Shown: one piece after another, positions 6,864-14,654 of the stretch
How the letters are laid out: each line of letters opens with the position of its first letter
Position numbering within the stretch: the first letter of the stretch is position 1
Source of the DNA: a bacterium
GTDB lineage: Bacteria > ARS69
Length of the DNA stretch: 25,268 nucleotides
Assembly: GCA_025774865.1 (NCBI GenBank)
Contig: JALGZO010000526.1
Coordinates: 1-25,268 of the forward strand
Direction: 5' to 3'
Notes under the pieces: model-generated
Told to the model about the DNA's origin: nothing
Database searches by the model: none
The model's input: the letters and a program-made list of their open reading frames with translations, nothing else
Position numbers and translations under genes: made by a program

Positions 6864-8309
6864 TCAGTGGCGGGGGCGGAAGGGCGCGACGTCTTCGGCC
6901 TGAGCGGAATCGGGCGGGGCACCCGCCCCGGGAGGCTCGGCATGCTCGAGCGTCGCCCGGATGTGGTCTTGCCAGCCGGACTCGAGGCCGGTCGTCGTGA
7001 ATCGGGTCCGCTCGAAGAGAGCGTCACGAAACGAGCCCCCTCCACTGACGTCGCGTAGGATCGCAGCGGGAGTGTCTCGCCCGTGCCGGTACGCGATGAA
7101 GTCCACGAGCGATCTCGCGAGCACGGGTCCGTCGGGCGTGCGGAAGAGCTGCTCATCGAAGAGCAGGTCGATCGACGGTACACCCGTCTTCTTCACGACT
7201 TCCACGTACTGCCGCTCCAAGGCCGGCGAGTAGGGAATGGCGGCCGCATGAGCGACACCCTCCACGAACCAGCGCGGGGCGCCCGCCCCGATCGGTGCGA
7301 GCTGCATGATGGCGGCATAACGGATCGCGTCGCGCAACCCCGCCTCCCGCGTCATCGCCGCGCTTCGGCCGGGCATCTCCAAGAAGAGCAGATCACGCCC
7401 GCGCACCGACCCGGTCACCCGTACGTGGAGAAACTCGCCCGTCGCCCGCTCGAGCGTCTCGTGATCGGGGTAGGCGTGGATCCGGACCGGGCGGGGCTCG
7501 AACTCGAACTGATCGGCGAGCCGGAGGGTGAAGCCGTCGAGGATCGTCGCGAGCTCCCCGGCGTCGCCGGCGAGGTCCGGCGGGTGACGCAAGGTCACCG
7601 CCTTCTTCTCGATCGTCTCCCAGCCCTCGTACGAGACGGGGGCCGACGGCGCGAAGCGGGTACCCGTCCCGCCGCCCGCGGCGGCCAAGAACGCGATCCA
7701 CGCGGCCCACGGCAGAGCGCCCCCGATGATTGCGGCCGACGGACGGGCTCCCCAGGCCCGCAGGCCCTTCGCCGTCCACAGGAGCGCGAGAAGGAGAAAC
7801 GGATTCGTGAACGCCAGGAGGATGCGACCCGTGTCACCCACGTTCTTCACGAAGAAAGCGAGATTGACGGGCGGCTCCGGATGCCCGGTCAACTTCACGA
7901 GAAGCGCCTTGGTCAGGAACCCCAATCCCGCCCAGAGAGAGACATGGGCGAGCAACGACAACACGTGCATGAATGGTTGGCGCTCTCGTGTGACGGCGAG
8001 GAGAAGCCAGCTGATGGTGGAGGCGATCAGCAGAAACAGGATGGGGAGGGCGAAGGAAAGGACCAGAAAGAACGTGCGTAGAGCACGCTCGAGCTCCGAT
8101 TCGGTCCACTGCGACTTCGCAAGGAGCGCGGGAACCAAGCGCGGCAGCGCCGGTCCGAGCGCGGTCCAGGTGTAAACGACGACGCAGAGAACGAAGAGAA
8201 GCGTCGCAGCGACGAACGAGGGGTAAACGGCGAGCCCTGCGAAGAGGCGTTGCGGTCGAACGAGGTCGATGGTTCGAGCCCGGGAGGGAAGCTCGAATTC
8301 CTCCGTCAA
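6864..8309 (-). CDS. Yip1-like membrane domain fused to a degenerate gluzincin (peptidase MA-like) domain
   Basis: 481 residues. The first half has five hydrophobic segments (about 31-50, 79-106, 115-139, 163-180, 191-211) in the arrangement of Yip1-family proteins. The second half (about 225-455) resembles the MA-type metallopeptidase fold seen next to membrane segments in many bacteria. There the zinc motif HExxH should fall around residues 326-335, but the sequence reads RDAIRYAAIM. The downstream P-x-W-x-x-E-G element (PRWFVEG, 345-351) with its usual third-ligand Glu350 is kept. So it is probably inactive or works differently. The start is TTG at 8309, overlapping the stop of the M24 peptidase gene (TTGA), which implies translational coupling; a GAGG lies 7 nt upstream. 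Domain names come from pattern memory, not a search. Confidence 0.62.
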   Translation of the reverse strand: MTEEFELPSRARTIDLVRPQRLFAGLAVYPSFVAATLLFVLCVVVYTWTALGPALPRLVPALLAKSQWTESELERALRTFFLVLSFALPILFLLIASTISWLLLAVTRERQPFMHVLSLLAHVSLWAGLGFLTKALLVKLTGHPEPPVNLAFFVKNVGDTGRILLAFTNPFLLLALLWTAKGLRAWGARPSAAIIGGALPWAAWIAFLAAAGGGTGTRFAPSAPVSYEGWETIEKKAVTLRHPPDLAGDAGELATILDGFTLRLADQFEFEPRPVRIHAYPDHETLERATGEFLHVRVTGSVRGRDLLFLEMPGRSAAMTREAGLRDAIRYAAIMQLAPIGAGAPRWFVEGVAHAAAIPYSPALERQYVEVVKKTGVPSIDLLFDEQLFRTPDGPVLARSLVDFIAYRHGRDTPAAILRDVSGGGSFRDALFERTRFTTTGLESGWQDHIRATLEHAEPPGAGAPPDSAQAEDVAPFRPRH

Positions 8310-9400
8310 GCTTCGACCTCGACGAGGTCTTTCGTCACGGGGGTGAGAATCTCCGCGCCGTTCTCCGCCACGAGTACCGTGTCCTCGATGCGAACTCCCC
8401 CCACGCCCGGAACGTACACGCCCGGCTCCACCGTCATGATCATGCCGGGCGCGAACGTGAGCTCCGACGCGGCGTTGATGCCGCCGCCGTCGTGGACGTC
8501 GAGTCCGATCGAGTGTCCGGTGCCGTGAATGAATCGACCCGCGAACTCCGTGGCGTCTATCAGCTCGACGACTTTACGGTGCACTTCCTTGGCGGGTTTT
8601 CCCGCCGTCGTGATTTCGAGCGCCGCACTCTGCGCGCGATGCACGACGTCGAACATGGCGCGCTGCTCCGGCGTCGCCCGACCGAAGACGAACATCCGCG
8701 TGATGTCCGAACAGTAATCGTGAAGTTGGGCACCGAAGTCGACGAGGATCATGTCGCCGCGCCGGAGCGGGACGTCGCCCGGAGAGTAGTGGGGCTCCGA
8801 ACCGTTGCGGCCGAAGCAGACGATCGTGTCGAACGCGGCTCGTCCGCCCCGGTTCTGGACCTCCCGGTCGATCTGGGTCGCGAGCTCCAACTCCGTCATC
8901 CCTTCGCGAAGCATCGACGGAATTTCGGCCGTGACGTCGCTGGTGACGCGACACGCCCTCCGCACGAGGTCTACTTCGATGTCGTCTTTCACGAGACGCG
9001 CCTGTGATACGGCGCCGGCCGCGTCGACGATCTTCACGTCGGGGAAGAGCTCTTCGAGGAGCTTCACCTTCGAGTGCACGATTGCGGTGCTGTTGACCCC
9101 GATTCGTTTCGGGGTACCGAGGATTGTCTTCAGAATCTCCTGCTGGATCGCGAGCGTCTTGAACGCGGTGACGTCGCAGTCCGGGGCGGTGGCGGCGCTT
9201 TCCTCCTCGAGCATGGAGACGACGAGCATCGGTCGCGTTCCCGGGCGGAGCACGGCGGAGCAGCCTTCGTAGCCCCCTCGCGTGACGCCCGACACGTACT
9301 TGAACGTGCTGTCCGCGAAGTTCGCGCCACCGTTCATGATGAGGATGGCGTCCACGGGATCGGTCAGAGCCGAGAAGATTCGCTCGGAACGTGATTGCAT
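8306..9400 (-). CDS. M24-family Xaa-Pro peptidase (creatinase/prolidase-like)
   Basis: 364 residues from the preferred start. An N-terminal creatinase/prolidase domain (about 1-135) precedes the pita-bread M24 catalytic domain. All five expected metal ligands are visible: Asp in LVDFGA (about 221), Asp in YCSDITR (about 232), His in GTGHSIG (about 296), Glu in TVEPGVY (about 325) and Glu in RIEDTV (about 339). The substrate histidine in EPHYSPG is also present. It likely cleaves Xaa-Pro bonds or acts as a dipeptidase in the cytoplasm. ATG at 9400 is preferred because GGAG lies 6 nt before it; the ATG at 9406 would abut that site. It overlaps the Yip1-fusion gene downstream by 4 nt. An extended -10 promoter lies upstream. 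Confidence 0.92.
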   Translation of the reverse strand: MQSRSERIFSALTDPVDAILIMNGGANFADSTFKYVSGVTRGGYEGCSAVLRPGTRPMLVVSMLEEESAATAPDCDVTAFKTLAIQQEILKTILGTPKRIGVNSTAIVHSKVKLLEELFPDVKIVDAAGAVSQARLVKDDIEVDLVRRACRVTSDVTAEIPSMLREGMTELELATQIDREVQNRGGRAAFDTIVCFGRNGSEPHYSPGDVPLRRGDMILVDFGAQLHDYCSDITRMFVFGRATPEQRAMFDVVHRAQSAALEITTAGKPAKEVHRKVVELIDATEFAGRFIHGTGHSIGLDVHDGGGINAASELTFAPGMIMTVEPGVYVPGVGGVRIEDTVLVAENGAEILTPVTKDLVEVEA

Positions 9401-9431
9401 CGCCATCTCCTACCGGGGTCTGAGGACCGGC

Positions 9432-9461
9432 AGCGTATCAGCCGAAGGGCGAGAGCGGCAA
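9432..9461 (-). promoter_or_regulatory. Probable promoter of the M24 peptidase operon
   Basis: On the minus strand TTGCCG (9456-9461), an 18-bp spacer and TACGCT (9432-9437) carry an extended TGn directly before the -10 (9438-9440). The predicted start near 9425 gives a 25-nt leader containing AGGAG. Confidence 0.45.
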
Positions 9462-9542
9462 GCGGGGTGGGCGGCCGGCTTGACACCCGCGTCCTCGCAC
9501 CCGCGAATCCGCCTTCCCCGGCAGGCGGCTGGTGAGACTAGC

Positions 9543-9670
9543 GTTCACGTCAACGGGAGTGCGCCCGCCGCGGGCGTAGCCGAGTTCACGTCAACCGAAG
9601 TACATCCGCTGCGGCGGTAACCCGAGTAGCCGCGTGTCAACCGGAGTGCGTTCGCAGCGGCGACGAGCCT
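9543..9670. repeat. Three degenerate tandem repeats of about 41-46 bp
   Basis: Units begin GTTCACGTCAAC at 9543 and again at 9584 (period 41). A third diverged copy has GTCAAC at 9636. Each continues with a [CG]GGAGTG/CGAAGTA-like step and a GC-rich CCGC-GCGG stretch. They fill the gap between the aroC 3' end and the peptidase promoter. With only three imperfect units and no equal spacers, this is not a CRISPR array. Function is unknown; each copy contains TTGAC on the minus strand. Confidence 0.55.
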
Positions 9671-9676
9671 CTCCGC

Positions 9677-10813
9677 CTACCGTCCCGCCTCATACCGGGC
9701 GCGAGTCTCGTCCAAGGTGTCGCCACCGTACTTCTCGAGAAACGCGTTCGCGACCTCGAAGCAGACGACGGCCTCGGCGATGATGCTCGCCGCCGGCAGC
9801 GCGCAGATGTCGCTTCGTTCGTAAGACGAGTCCTCGGCCTGCTTCGTGGTGAGGTCGATGGAGCGGAGGCGTTTGCGCAGCGTCGAGATCGGCTTCTTCG
9901 CGCCGCGCACGACCAACGGCTGGCCGTTCGTCATCCCGCCCTCGAGGCCCCCGGCATTGTTCGACGAGCGTTGGATACCGCGGTTCGGAGTGTCACGATC
10001 CGCCTCATCGTAGAGGATCTCGTCGTGCACCTCGGAGCCGCGACGGGCCGCCGCCCCGAAGCCCATTCCGATTTCGACCCCCTTCACCGCCTGGATACCC
10101 ATGACCGCGGCCGCCAGCCGGGTGTCCAGGCGGTCCTGGCGGCGAAAGCACGAGCCGAGTCCGATCGGGAGCCCCGTGACCCGCACCTCGAAGATGCCGC
10201 CGACGGTGTCGCCGGCCCGCTTGGCGCCGTCGATCTCCGATTTCATCTTCTTCTCCACGGCTTCGTCGGGGCAGTAGACCGCGCTGGCGTCGCGCCTCTT
10301 CACGAGCTCGTCCAGAGGCAGGTCGGCGGGGATGTCGGCGTTCACGCCTCCGAGTTGCACGACGAAGCCCGCGGCTTCGATACCGAACTCGCGCAGCAAC
10401 CCCTTCGCGATGGCTCCGGCCGCGGTTCTCGCGGCCGTTTCCCGTGCGCTCGCGCGCTCGAGTACGGGACGACAGTCGTCCGTCTGCCATTTGTACGCGC
10501 CGGCGAGGTCGGCGTGCCCCGGCCGTGGACGGTGCACCGGTGGAGCTTCATCGATCCGACTGTCGCGATTCGCGATACGGATCGCCAGAGGAGACCCGAT
10601 GGTCCGCCCCCTCAGCACGCCGGTCAGTATGTCGAGAGTGTCCTTTTCGATCTTCTGGCGCCCGCCCCGCCCGTACCCGCCTTGGCGCAGTCGGAGCATG
10701 TCATTCGCCGTTTCGATCGGGATCTCGAAACCCGACGGGAGCCCCTCGACCTGCGCGATCAGGCACGCCCCGTGGCTCTCGCCCGCGGTCGTGTAGGTCA
10801 ACCTTCCGCTCAT
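9677..10813 (-). CDS. aroC: Chorismate synthase
   Basis: 378 residues, the usual length. It converts 5-enolpyruvylshikimate-3-phosphate to chorismate with reduced FMN, the last step of the shikimate pathway. Family signatures are clear: N-terminal TTAGESHG, RPGHADLAGAYK near 96, ERASARETAARTAAGAIAKG near 119, AVKGVEIG near 239, the SSNNAGGLEGGMTNG glycine-rich motif near 284, and ERSDICALPAASIIAEA near 332. The ATG overlaps the stop of trpF (ATGA), so the two are a translationally coupled aromatic-biosynthesis pair. Expression is probably driven from the promoter ahead of trpF. It is complete and shows no anomaly. Confidence 0.97.
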   Translation of the reverse strand: MSGRLTYTTAGESHGACLIAQVEGLPSGFEIPIETANDMLRLRQGGYGRGGRQKIEKDTLDILTGVLRGRTIGSPLAIRIANRDSRIDEAPPVHRPRPGHADLAGAYKWQTDDCRPVLERASARETAARTAAGAIAKGLLREFGIEAAGFVVQLGGVNADIPADLPLDELVKRRDASAVYCPDEAVEKKMKSEIDGAKRAGDTVGGIFEVRVTGLPIGLGSCFRRQDRLDTRLAAAVMGIQAVKGVEIGMGFGAAARRGSEVHDEILYDEADRDTPNRGIQRSSNNAGGLEGGMTNGQPLVVRGAKKPISTLRKRLRSIDLTTKQAEDSSYERSDICALPAASIIAEAVVCFEVANAFLEKYGGDTLDETRARYEAGR

Positions 10814-11463
10814 CCCGCGGCCCGCTCCTCGAAGGAGAGCGCTCGATCCGCCTCGCGCACCGCATCCACGAACGCGCGGATCTTCGCGGGATCCTTCCTT
10901 CCCGGCGACTCCTCGATGCCGCTGGACACGTCGACGCCGAACGGACGTACCTCGCGAATCGCGGCGCCGACGTTGTCCGCGTGGAGACCCCCGGCCAGCA
11001 CGATCCGGCCGAGTTCACGCGCTTGCTTCGCGATCGACCAGTCGAAAGTCCGCCCCGTGCCGCCGAGGGCGTGCGGCGAAAACGTGTCGAGGAAGAAGAG
11101 GTCGGGATTCCACGAGCGGATCTCGTTCAGGATGGACTCGTCCGCGACGCGGAACGATTTCACGACCCGGGATCCGACGACCTCACGCACCATCGGTTCC
11201 TCGAAGCCGTGCAGCTGGGCGCGGTCGAGCTCGGCCTCCTCGAGGATCCGCGCGATCGTGGCCGGGGCCTCGTCGGCGAAGATGCCGAAGCGAAGGACGC
11301 TGGCGGGAAGGGCGCGTGCCGCCAGCCGGGCCGTCGCCGGCGTGACCCGGCGGGGGCTGTCCGCGAAGACGAATCCGACGGCGTCGACTCCGGCCTCCGC
11401 GGCCGCCGCCGAGTCCTCGGAGCGCATCATGCCGCACATCTTGATCCAGGTCCGACCGGTCAT
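10810..11463 (-). CDS. trpF: Phosphoribosylanthranilate isomerase
   Basis: 217 residues, a complete (beta/alpha)8 enzyme of tryptophan biosynthesis that converts phosphoribosylanthranilate to CdRP. Visible features: IKMCGMMRSED with the general base Cys10, GVDAVGFVFADSPR near 25-38, AQLHGFE near 82-88, FLDT with the general acid Asp126, GGTGRTFDW near 134-142, LAGGL near 156-160, and the phosphate-binding VDVSSGIEESPGRKD near 177-191. It is the only trp gene in the window and is coupled to aroC instead of trpB. A strong promoter lies 28 bp upstream; GGGCGGA gives a modest ribosome-binding site. Confidence 0.97.
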   Translation of the reverse strand: MTGRTWIKMCGMMRSEDSAAAAEAGVDAVGFVFADSPRRVTPATARLAARALPASVLRFGIFADEAPATIARILEEAELDRAQLHGFEEPMVREVVGSRVVKSFRVADESILNEIRSWNPDLFFLDTFSPHALGGTGRTFDWSIAKQARELGRIVLAGGLHADNVGAAIREVRPFGVDVSSGIEESPGRKDPAKIRAFVDAVREADRALSFEERAAG

Positions 11464-11490
11464 TGTCCGCCCTCGGCAGGAGGGGGACCC

Positions 11491-11519
11491 AGCCTAGGAC
11501 GGTGGCCTATCCGTGTCAA
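11491..11519 (-). promoter_or_regulatory. Promoter of trpF-aroC
   Basis: A perfect -35 TTGACA (11514-11519), a 17-bp spacer and -10 TAGGCT (11491-11496) lie on the minus strand. The predicted start is near 11484, giving a 21-nt leader. Its presence argues against starting the divergent signalling gene at the GTG at 11513. Confidence 0.6.
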
Positions 11520-11531
11520 ACTGCGACAGTT
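11519..11531. promoter_or_regulatory. Small perfect dyad abutting the trpF -35
   Basis: AACTG-CGA-CAGTT is a perfect 5-bp inverted repeat whose edge touches the TTGACA of the trpF promoter. It could be an operator for the divergent region, but short dyads also arise by chance. It is not a TrpR box by sequence. Confidence 0.25.
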
Positions 11532-11596
11532 GCGGCGCTGCGTCTCAATCGGGCCGGGCTCGCTGCCGATGCCCCGTCGAGGGGGGACATCGCCCG

Positions 11597-13543
11597 ATGA
11601 TGAGGACGGGTCGGATACTGCTGGTCGAACCGGAGGACGACTTCCGGCGAGATCTGGACCGCCAGCTGGACCAAGCGGGTCACGACGTCGCCGCCGTGCC
11701 CGACCCGGTCGAGGCCGCCCAGCTCCTCGAGGAAGGCCTCGATCCCGACGTCGTCGTCCTGGACGCGGAAGACGTCGCGGGCAGCGGAACGCTGCACGAG
11801 CTGGCCCCCCGGGCCGTCGTCCTTCGCATCGACCGCGCTCTCGATCGAACCAAGGAGTTCGACTCCCAGATCGGCGAGTTCGCGCGGTGTGCGCCCCATG
11901 CGGGAGATGTCCTCCGCTGCGTGGAGGAACTGCTGCTCCGTCACCACCCGTCGAGCGGCGCCGACGACGGGTCCCGCTGCCTAGATCTGACCCGGCGGCT
12001 CGCGAACGCCTTGCCGCGCGCGCGAACCACGGAGGAGAGAATCGATCTGGTCACCGAGACGTTCGACACGTTCTTCGGCGTGCGAGGGACGCTGGTGGTC
12101 CGCCGCGGTCCGGGTCCGGACGAGTGGATCGAGGCGACGCAGGGTCTATCGGGCGCGGTGGCCGAGCGAATCTCCGAAGAGATCACCGTGCGATCGAGAG
12201 CACGAGACATCCGACCGTTTCTGACTCGATTCGAGGTGGACGGCCGCCCTCACGAAGTCGCGTGTCTCGCGGTCACCATCGGCGACCAGAAGGAGACCGA
12301 CCTCGCGCTGGAGCTCGAGCGGGCGCCCGCCATGCCCGGTCACCGGGAAGCTCTCATGAATCTGGTCGGAAGCGCCGTACGAGCGTCGGCTACTGCGGAG
12401 GAGCTCTCACGCGCGAGATCGTTGCTCGAGATCCAGGACTCCAGCTTCGCGGCGCTTCTCGAGACCTCACGCGAGCTCGCGAAGACCACGAGCTATCCGA
12501 AATGCTGCCGTCGGGTTCTGGCGATTCTACGGAGTGAGCTCGACTTGACGCCCTCCGCCCTGCTCCTCGTCCGTGAGGAAGGCCACGGGGGGATGGAGCT
12601 GGCGGCGACGAATGGTGTCGCCGAAGAGCGGCTCGAGCGGATCGGCCTCACCGCCCTTCAGGGCGTCGGTCGCGCTTGCCTCGCATCGCGCGAACTCCAG
12701 GCGCTCGACGATCTGGGCTTCGACGCGGTCGTGGATCGCGAGCGCGAACTGCTGATCGAGATCGGGCTTCGGTGGGTCGTCCCGCTCGAGTCCGACGACG
12801 ATCGGCCCGGTCTGCTGTTCTTCGGACGCAACGATCAGCTCGCCGATCCGCCGGCCTGGGAGCGGAAACTCCTGCTCTCGATCCTCGGAGCCGCGGCGGT
12901 CTCGCTGCGGAGTCTCCGGAAGATCGACGACCTCGCGACGCTCTCTGCCGGCACGCTGCGTGGAATGGTTTCGGCGACCGAGCTCCAGCATCCGTGGGAT
13001 CGTGGTCACGCGGAGCGGGTGGCCCGGATGGCGATGCGCATGGGACGTGCGCTCGAAATGTCCGACCGGGCCCTGCGCGACCTCTCCCTCGCCGGGCTGA
13101 TGCACGACGTCGGTAAGGTCGGGGCGGGTCACACGAGCAGCGAATCCGGCGGCGCCGCGGATCCGGCGACCATGCATCCCGTCGTCGGCTCGACGATCCT
13201 GTCCCGGGGCCGGCATTCTGCCGCCGTGATCCACGGCGTGGAGCAGCATCACGAGCGCTTCGATGGCGAAGGTCTTCCCTTCGGTCTCCACGGAGAGGCG
13301 ATCCACCTCTTCGCGCGCATCCTGGCGATCGCGAACGCGTACGACCGTATGACACGATCCTCCGAGAAGCCTCTGTCGACCGAGGACGCAATCGCGAGAC
13401 TGGAGCGTGGCGCCGGTCTGCTGTACGACCCCGGTCTCGTCGCGGTGTTCGTCGAGCAGGTCCGACGGGAGACGGGCGATGACCACGGTCCTTCGAGCGC
13501 GATCTGGCTTCGGCGCATCGTGGGTGTGGACGACTCGGACTGA
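11597..13543 (+). CDS. Receiver - GAF-like - HD-GYP-like signalling protein
   Basis: 648 residues from ATG 11597, preferred over GTG 11513 because the receiver begins right here (RTGRILLVEPEDD) and the earlier start overlaps a divergent promoter. Residues 5-115 form a receiver domain: acidic residues Glu11/Asp14/Asp15 and likely phospho-acceptor Asp56 (VVVLD). Two GAF-like regions follow (about 135-265 and 290-440). The C-terminus (about 455-630) is an HD-GYP-like domain: RGHAERVARMA, LMHDVGKVG with His503-Asp504, MHPVVGS, HHERFDGEGLP, and ILAIANAYDRM. Real HD-GYP enzymes hydrolyse cyclic di-GMP. Here GYP is GLP and the Asp of the usual aDxyDA motif is Asn580, so activity may be altered. It is followed 12 bp later by the REC-STAS gene, almost surely one operon. 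Confidence 0.85.
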   Translation: MMRTGRILLVEPEDDFRRDLDRQLDQAGHDVAAVPDPVEAAQLLEEGLDPDVVVLDAEDVAGSGTLHELAPRAVVLRIDRALDRTKEFDSQIGEFARCAPHAGDVLRCVEELLLRHHPSSGADDGSRCLDLTRRLANALPRARTTEERIDLVTETFDTFFGVRGTLVVRRGPGPDEWIEATQGLSGAVAERISEEITVRSRARDIRPFLTRFEVDGRPHEVACLAVTIGDQKETDLALELERAPAMPGHREALMNLVGSAVRASATAEELSRARSLLEIQDSSFAALLETSRELAKTTSYPKCCRRVLAILRSELDLTPSALLLVREEGHGGMELAATNGVAEERLERIGLTALQGVGRACLASRELQALDDLGFDAVVDRERELLIEIGLRWVVPLESDDDRPGLLFFGRNDQLADPPAWERKLLLSILGAAAVSLRSLRKIDDLATLSAGTLRGMVSATELQHPWDRGHAERVARMAMRMGRALEMSDRALRDLSLAGLMHDVGKVGAGHTSSESGGAADPATMHPVVGSTILSRGRHSAAVIHGVEQHHERFDGEGLPFGLHGEAIHLFARILAIANAYDRMTRSSEKPLSTEDAIARLERGAGLLYDPGLVAVFVEQVRRETGDDHGPSSAIWLRRIVGVDDSD

Positions 13544-13555
13544 GGGAGTGATCCC

Positions 13556-14620
13556 ATGGCACGTATTCTCGTCGTGGACGACGTCAAGTTCATCTGCCAG
13601 ATGATGGCCGAAGTCTTGCGGCGTCGAGGTCATCAGGTGGTCACTGCGGAAGAGGGTGACCAGGCCGCGAAGATCGCGCGTCGCGAGCGGCCGGATCTGA
13701 TCTTTCTCGACATCGCGATTCCCGGCCCGGACGGGCTGGAAGTGGCCCGCCGGCTCAAGAGCGACGACGAAACGCGACACATTCCAATCATGATCGTCAC
13801 TTCGCACAACGACCGCTCCGACCTCGAGGCAGCTTACGCCGTCGGCGTCGATGACTACCTCATCAAGCCCTTCGAGACCGACGCCTTGCTCGAGAAGACG
13901 GAGAAGCTCCTGGGCGGTTTCCGCACGAACTTCTCGATCGACATCGTCGAGGGCGTGCCCATCGTCACCGTGCTGCGCGCGGAAATCGAAGGCGAGCTCG
14001 TGGACCAGCTCGCGCAGGCACTCCTGGCGGCGAGTCGGGGACCTTCCCGACTCGTCCTGGTCGACCTCTCGAGAATGCCCGACGCTCACCCGAGCCTCGT
14101 GGATGCGGTCGCGACGTTCGCCAAGGCCTTCGCCGAAGAAGGAGGGGTGCTCGGCCTCGTGATCCCGGACGAATGCGAGCTAATGCGACGTCTGGTTCTC
14201 CAGGTGGCGCGGCACGCTCGCGTCCACGGTTCGCGCGAGGCGGCGCTGCAAGCGGCGGGGCGCAACACCCACCACCGTCCCTCCTCGGTGCTGCGCGATC
14301 CTTACCTGGGCGTCCTGGTCGAGACCGTGGATCGCACGACGACGTTCCGCATTCGTCGAGTCGACTTCTCACCCGGCGTCTTCGAGTTTCTCACCGAGGA
14401 GATCGGGAAGGCCTCGACAGACGTCCTCGTCGAGCTGGAGGGCGTGACCACCGTGACGTCGCAGGACGTCTGGAAGCTCGCCTCGCTCGCCGAGCAGGCG
14501 AGACGGGGAGATCGGTCGTTCCGGATCGTCAACCCGGAGGATTCGATCACGCAGCTCTTGCGCGCCGGCGGGCTGGAGAGTCTGGTCATCCGCAGGACGG
14601 ACGCGCTGCGCGGCGATTGA
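13556..14620 (+). CDS. Response regulator with two STAS-like domains
   Basis: 354 residues. The N-terminal receiver (about 3-118) is canonical: ILVVDDV, phospho-acceptor Asp52 in IFLDIAIPGPDG, switch Thr82 (MIVTSHND) and Lys104 (YLIKPFE). The rest seems to hold two STAS-like alpha/beta domains: about 126-205 with VLVDLSRMPDAHPSLVDAV, and about 252-347 with VLVELEGVTTVTSQDVWKL and a C-terminal IVNPEDSITQLLRAGG. STAS domains usually bind partner kinases or phosphatases or sense nucleotides. There is no DNA-binding or enzymatic output domain, so output is probably by protein contact, perhaps with the preceding HD-GYP-like protein. ATG has GAGGGAG 8 nt upstream. Confidence 0.82.
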   Translation: MARILVVDDVKFICQMMAEVLRRRGHQVVTAEEGDQAAKIARRERPDLIFLDIAIPGPDGLEVARRLKSDDETRHIPIMIVTSHNDRSDLEAAYAVGVDDYLIKPFETDALLEKTEKLLGGFRTNFSIDIVEGVPIVTVLRAEIEGELVDQLAQALLAASRGPSRLVLVDLSRMPDAHPSLVDAVATFAKAFAEEGGVLGLVIPDECELMRRLVLQVARHARVHGSREAALQAAGRNTHHRPSSVLRDPYLGVLVETVDRTTTFRIRRVDFSPGVFEFLTEEIGKASTDVLVELEGVTTVTSQDVWKLASLAEQARRGDRSFRIVNPEDSITQLLRAGGLESLVIRRTDALRGD

Positions 14621-14631
14621 GTTTCCCGCAG

Positions 14632-14647
14632 CCGGGGCCGCCCCCGG
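14632..14647. terminator. Stem-loop between convergent REC-STAS and HEAT-cyclophilin genes
   Basis: CCGGGG (14632-14637) pairs with CCCCGG (14642-14647) around a 4-nt loop and is followed on the plus strand by the pyrimidine-rich TTCGCTTCT. It lies 12 nt past the plus-strand stop and 8 nt beyond the minus-strand stop. Confidence 0.45.
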
Positions 14648-14654
14648 TTCGCTT

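Noticed and set aside
9480-9508. Plus-strand TTGACA as a promoter
   Set aside because: The matching -10 would be GCGAAT and there is no plus-strand gene downstream.
9543-9670. CRISPR array
   Set aside because: Only three imperfect units with no spacer-like unique sequences of equal length and no cas genes.
11513-11596. GTG at 11513 as start of the HD-GYP-like gene
   Set aside because: It would overlap the -35 of the trpF promoter and add a Cys/Gly/Arg-rich head not typical of receivers; ATG at 11597 begins the receiver directly.
9971-12537. Very long plus-strand open frames across trpF-aroC
   Set aside because: They are antisense to highly conserved genes and have Arg/Pro/Ser-rich translations typical of GC shadows.
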